From JBGOUJ01 sp041477005 (GTDB lineage: Bacteria; Acidobacteriota; Terriglobia; Bryobacterales; JACQDG01): a stretch of 9,190 nt of DNA. The stretch covers positions 1-9,190 of the forward strand of contig JBGOUJ010000298.1 of the NCBI GenBank assembly GCA_041477005.1, read 5' to 3'. Each line of letters opens with the position of its first letter. Position 1 is the first letter of the stretch. Made by a program: the position numbers and the translations under genes. The notes under the pieces were generated by a model. It ran no database searches. It was not told the DNA's origin and saw nothing but the letters and a program-made list of their open reading frames with translations. Positions 6,943 through 9,190 of this stretch are shown piece by piece.

Positions 6943-7654
6943 CAGAGGCCTCCTCCAGCGAATGGCTGTGCACCAGCCGGATGATATCCACGTCCGAGAG
7001 GACGAGCAGCCCGTCCCCAATCATGCTCTCGATCGCCTCGCCCGCCCGCTCCAGTTTCTCGGCCGTGTCGATCACGGTGATCATCACCGGCAGATCCCGC
7101 GAGAGATGCCAAAAGCTCTGCTTGTGGGTGTGGCCCTTGGCGCCGTAGCCGAGCACGCCTCGATAGACGGTGGCCCCGGCGATGTCCATCATGCGCAGCC
7201 GCTTCACGATGGCGTCATAAAGCGGCTCGCCATTCCAATGGTCGGCCTCCCCCAGGAAGATCCTCATCATCTTGGCCTGCCCCTGCTGTCTCTGGTGCGG
7301 CTGCCTGGGCTCGGTCTTTCTTTCCTTCCTGGCGGCTTTGACCACCACGGTGTCCTGCACCTCGATCAGCCCGTCGCTGACCATGTCATAGAGCGTGGGC
7401 AGAACCTCCTCCACTTTTTCCGCCGCTTCGATGAACTCGATGCGGATAGGCAAGTGGTGGGCCAGCTCCTCGATCGCGGTGGTATGCATTAACTGTTGGG
7501 CTCCGAACCCGGCTACCGCCCGCACGGCCGTGGCGCCGGCTACACCTTTGTGCAGCAGGAAGCTGAGAATCGACTCGTAGAGCGGTCCCCCATGGTGCCG
7601 GGTTTCCTCGTTGACGTAAATGGTAACCTTCTTGGCAACGCCTTTCGAGAGCAT
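6920..7654 (-). CDS. double DUF190 (PII-like) protein
   Basis: A 244-residue fusion of two DUF190 domains. Domain 1 (about 8-106) runs KKVTIYVNEETRHHGGPLYE, GVAGATAVRAVAGFGAQ and LPIRIEFIEAAEKVEEVLPTL. Domain 2 (about 129-228) runs MMRIFLGEADHWNGEPLYDAI, IAGATVYRGVLGYGAKGHTHK and LSRDLPVMITVIDTAEKLE, the more canonical copy with its histidine pair. A basic, glutamine-rich linker (about 107-128, ERKTEPRQPHQRQQ) joins them. Domain 1 lacks the canonical RxxxGYG-K-H pattern, so the two may bind different ligands or only one may bind. The ribosome site GGAGGTG at 7665-7659 fits ATG 7654 well. Met129 (codon starting at 7270) has a purine-rich sequence upstream, so a separate one-domain product by internal initiation is conceivable. 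The gene begins 75 bp after the antiporter stop and its end overlaps the next DUF190 gene by 23 bp, so the two probably work together as regulators of the antiporter. Confidence 0.93.
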   Translation of the reverse strand: MLSKGVAKKVTIYVNEETRHHGGPLYESILSFLLHKGVAGATAVRAVAGFGAQQLMHTTAIEELAHHLPIRIEFIEAAEKVEEVLPTLYDMVSDGLIEVQDTVVVKAARKERKTEPRQPHQRQQGQAKMMRIFLGEADHWNGEPLYDAIVKRLRMMDIAGATVYRGVLGYGAKGHTHKQSFWHLSRDLPVMITVIDTAEKLERAGEAIESMIGDGLLVLSDVDIIRLVHSHSLEEASDAGRATS

Positions 7655-7655
7655 C

Positions 7656-7733
7656 CTACACCTCCACTCTAAAATAGCCGGTCGGCTCCAGCACGGCTAG
7701 CTCCTGTCGCAGCTTGCGTTCGGAGGCTTTCAC
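7656..7733 (-). CDS. possible 25-codon mini-ORF between antiporter and DUF190 genes
   Basis: A short open frame fills the gap between the antiporter stop and the double-DUF190 start almost exactly. GTG at 7733-7731 overlaps the antiporter TGA in a GTGA arrangement, and TAG at 7658-7656 lies one base before the ATG at 7654. The product would be VKASERKLRQELAVLEPTGY followed by FRVEV, a basic amphipathic stretch and a short tail. I do not recognise it. It could be a small regulatory peptide, a coupling ORF that carries ribosomes to the next gene, a C-terminal extension of the antiporter reached by frameshift, or a chance frame. Its last codons contain the ribosome site of the next gene. Length alone gives no proof of coding. 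Confidence 0.3.
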   Translation of the reverse strand: MKASERKLRQELAVLEPTGYFRVEV

Positions 7734-8941
7734 AGTGTTTCGTCAGCGATGGAGCTCACAACGCCGGCGGTGGGCTGTTCGGCCCGCCCACGGTTGGGAA
7801 GCAAGTGCTTCGGCAGGAAGTAGGCGTTGGCGATCGCCGTCGGGATCACCGCGCTGCCGATCACCGTGGCCACCAGGTGCGAGTACTGCGCTTGATCGAT
7901 CACTCCGTGATTGAGACCGAACAGCGCCGAGATCGTGCCAAAGGTCAGCCCGGTTGACATCATGAGCGCGTAGTAGAGGCCTTCGTGGCCCAGGTAGTTA
8001 AACGACCGCACGGCCGGCACCAGGCCCCCCAGCTTCGACAGCATCTTGGCCATAAACAGCGCCAGAAACACCAGCGGCGTCGCCAGCAGGGCCGGCACCG
8101 AAACCAGCGACCCTGCCCGGATGAAATAGAACGGAGTCAACAGCCCGAAGGTGAGCGTGCGCAGGCGCCGCACCAGGAGGTGATCCTTGCCGACCGACCC
8201 GGCCAACACCATGCCGATGATGTAAGCCGGCAGCACGGCCTCGCTGCCGGCCCACACGGCGAGAAACGCCATGAAGAACAGCAGGAACAGCAGGTACTTG
8301 ACCTCCATCTCGGAGACACGGCCCCCGAATCGCTCGAACAACCACGGCGTCACAAACGGCAACGCCAGGAAAACGACCACGCTCAGCCCAATGAAGATCG
8401 CCGTGCGAATGGTAAACGGCGAGAAGATTACGCCGAGGGCGATAACAGTCCCGAGATCGTTGACGAAGCAGGCTGCGAGGATGCCCTTGCCAAAGCTGGT
8501 CTGGTTGAACCCCAGCTCGAGCATGACGGCATAGACCACCGCCACCGAGGTGGTAGAGAGCGCTATGCCGGCTAGCCAACTGGCGCGCACCGGCCACCCG
8601 AGCAGAAAGCGCGCCACTGCCGCCGCGCCCAAAAACGGCCCGAAGAACCCGACCAGCCCCACCACGAGCACCTCTTTCCATTTGGTGCGGAAAACCGACG
8701 GGTCGAGCTCGGCGCCGGCCAGAAAAGTCAGCACGACGGCGCCGGTTCCTGCCAGGAAGGTGATCCAAGGCGCCTTGGTCCCCAGCACCTCCTTGCCCAG
8801 CAAGCTGCCCAAAATGAGCTGCGCCGCGACTCCGACCACAATCTCGCAGAGAGCCGTGGAAATGCGAAGCCACATCGAAAGCAGAGTCGCCACGATCGCC
8901 AGACCAAGCCAAAGTGCGGCGCCAGACCAGAGCTGTTCCAT
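7730..8941 (-). CDS. CPA2-type monovalent cation/H+ antiporter, transport domain only
   Basis: An inner-membrane antiporter of the Na+/H+ exchanger fold (Kef/NapA-like, PF00999), 403 residues with about 12-13 hydrophobic spans. From the N-terminus: ALWLGLAIVATLLSMWLRI, ALCEIVVGVAAQLILGSLLG, TFLAGTGAVVLTFLAGAELD (the CPA2 FLAG-E-D motif, near 71-80), LSTTSVAVVYAVMLELG, then ACFVNDLGTVIALG with the ion-binding pair Asn161-Asp162. The protein ends soon after the last span with a short tail (RAEQPTAGVVSSIADETL), so the C-terminal TrkA-N/KTN domain of KefB/C (~200 residues) is absent. It exchanges Na+ or K+ for protons; which ion is not determined. The start at 8941 is preferred because hydrophobic family sequence begins there and GGGAG lies about ten bases upstream; the frame is open to 9043, but that part runs through the leader hairpins. 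It is the first gene of the minus-strand run, and the DUF190 proteins downstream may supply the missing regulation. Confidence 0.93.
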   Translation of the reverse strand: MEQLWSGAALWLGLAIVATLLSMWLRISTALCEIVVGVAAQLILGSLLGKEVLGTKAPWITFLAGTGAVVLTFLAGAELDPSVFRTKWKEVLVVGLVGFFGPFLGAAAVARFLLGWPVRASWLAGIALSTTSVAVVYAVMLELGFNQTSFGKGILAACFVNDLGTVIALGVIFSPFTIRTAIFIGLSVVVFLALPFVTPWLFERFGGRVSEMEVKYLLFLLFFMAFLAVWAGSEAVLPAYIIGMVLAGSVGKDHLLVRRLRTLTFGLLTPFYFIRAGSLVSVPALLATPLVFLALFMAKMLSKLGGLVPAVRSFNYLGHEGLYYALMMSTGLTFGTISALFGLNHGVIDQAQYSHLVATVIGSAVIPTAIANAYFLPKHLLPNRGRAEQPTAGVVSSIADETL

Positions 8942-8978
8942 ATGCAGGTTTCTCCCAAAACGAGCATTTCCAGCGATC

Positions 8979-9030
8979 ACTGTAGGGGTTTTGGAACCGC
9001 AGGCGCTCCTACAGTAATTCACTGTAGGAG
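8979..9030. promoter_or_regulatory. three-arm inverted repeat in the antiporter leader, competing hairpins
   Basis: Plus-strand arms are ACTGTAGGGG (8979-8988), CTCCTACAGT (9006-9015) and ACTGTAGGAG (9021-9030). The middle and right arms are perfect 10-bp complements with a 5-nt loop. The middle and left arms pair at 9 of 10 positions with a 17-nt loop. In a transcript of the antiporter run the middle arm could pair with only one neighbour at a time. The block ends 37 bp before the start codon. It may be a leader switch, an operator with repeated half-sites, or a REP-like intergenic element. No U-tract marks it as a simple terminator. Confidence 0.7.
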
Positions 9031-9085
9031 TCATTGGCCGCACCCGGCGGCATTAGGCGAACTCCACCGCGCGTATATCAATTCT

Positions 9086-9115
9086 AGTCTACAATTCGAT
9101 AGTCCGATCCGTCAA
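9086..9115 (-). promoter_or_regulatory. candidate promoter for the antiporter run
   Basis: On the minus strand TTGACG (9115-9110, 5/6 to TTGACA) is followed after 18 bp by TAGACT (9091-9086, 4/6 to TATAAT). Transcription would begin near 9079 and give a leader of roughly 140 nt that contains the three-arm repeat. The opposite strand has TACAAT at 9090-9095, a -10-like hexamer without a matching -35, which could serve the divergent ORF at 9120. Consensus evidence only. Confidence 0.35.
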
Positions 9116-9119
9116 GACA

Positions 9120-9190
9120 ATGCCAGAAGCCGAAGCCGCCGATGACGCCGGCAAACTGAAGCTGGGCGAAAACCACCGCCGCGTGGTCTC
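9120..9190 (+). CDS. possible divergent gene, first 23 codons (cut by window end)
   Basis: An ATG at 9120 opens a frame with no stop before the window ends. It reads MPEAEAADDAGKLKLGENHR then RVV, an acidic, alanine-rich start followed by a basic helix-like stretch, and its codons have the GC-rich third positions of the neighbours. No strong ribosome site precedes it; a TACAAT -10-like box lies at 9090-9095. The position, divergent from the antiporter run across a promoter-like region, is reasonable for a gene start. I cannot name the product, and 71 bases are too few to be sure it is coding. Confidence 0.4.
   Translation, partial: MPEAEAADDAGKLKLGENHRRVV

Noticed and set aside
6962..7492. 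Plus-strand open frame of 176 codons opposite the double DUF190 gene
   Set aside because: Antisense to a well-supported gene and without recognisable features.
7985..8575. Plus-strand open frame of 196 codons opposite the antiporter
   Set aside because: His/Gln/Arg-rich composition typical of the antisense of a hydrophobic membrane protein; no start signal or domain.
7998..8912. Minus-strand open frame of 304 codons antisense-frame to the antiporter
   Set aside because: Gly/Arg/Ala-rich and lies wholly inside the antiporter gene in another frame; the antiporter frame has clear membrane spans and motifs.
9037..9051. Short GCCG/CGGC inverted repeat beside the leader repeat
   Set aside because: Four-base stem, expected by chance in GC-rich DNA.
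1..9190. CRISPR array, tRNA/rRNA gene, insertion sequence or attachment site
   Set aside because: No regularly spaced repeats, no tRNA cloverleaf or rRNA motif, no transposase and no paired terminal repeats were seen on either strand.

Overview
The window is GC-rich, densely packed bacterial DNA with Shine-Dalgarno-type starts and operon-like overlaps. The gene families (an RND efflux permease, a bacterial dynamin-like GTPase, DUF190 PII-like proteins, a CPA2 antiporter, a universal stress protein) occur across many Gram-negative phyla. RND permeases point to a cell with two membranes. My impression is an Acidobacteriota-like or similar soil/sediment genome, but that is a weak guess, because no rRNA or marker gene is present. 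I see no tRNA, rRNA, CRISPR array, insertion sequence or attachment site.

Plus-strand half (1-5382). The window opens inside an RND-family efflux permease, of which the last 264 codons (TM8-TM12) are present. A gene-free stretch of about 310 bases follows. It holds a 9-bp tandem repeat, a good sigma70-like extended -10 promoter and a hairpin. It leads into a compact three-gene run: a large dynamin-like GTPase, a protein I read as two tandem PH-like domains, and a major facilitator (MFS) transporter whose start overlaps the stop of the PH-like gene (ATGA). The pairing of a dynamin-type GTPase with a separate PH-like protein is the more intriguing part, since eukaryotic dynamins carry a PH domain for lipid binding in the same chain.

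Minus-strand half (8941 down to 5431). This run converges on the first one, with only 48 bp between the two stop codons. In transcription order it encodes a CPA2-type monovalent cation/H+ antiporter without a C-terminal nucleotide-binding domain, a possible 25-codon mini-ORF, a double DUF190 (PII-like) protein, a single DUF190 protein, a universal stress protein and an AAA-type P-loop ATPase. Overlaps of 23, 8 and 1 bp join the last four, so co-expression is very likely. The set reads as an ion-homeostasis module with its own sensor and regulatory proteins: a bare transport pore, three PII-like domains that could gate it in trans, an ATP-binding stress protein and an ATPase of unknown role. 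That integration is inference; the domain calls are mostly firm.

Right edge (8942-9190). The leader of the antiporter run holds three copies of a 10-nt arm, arranged so that the middle copy can pair with either neighbour. Beyond it lies a candidate minus-strand promoter and, probably, the first 23 codons of a divergent plus-strand gene cut by the window end.
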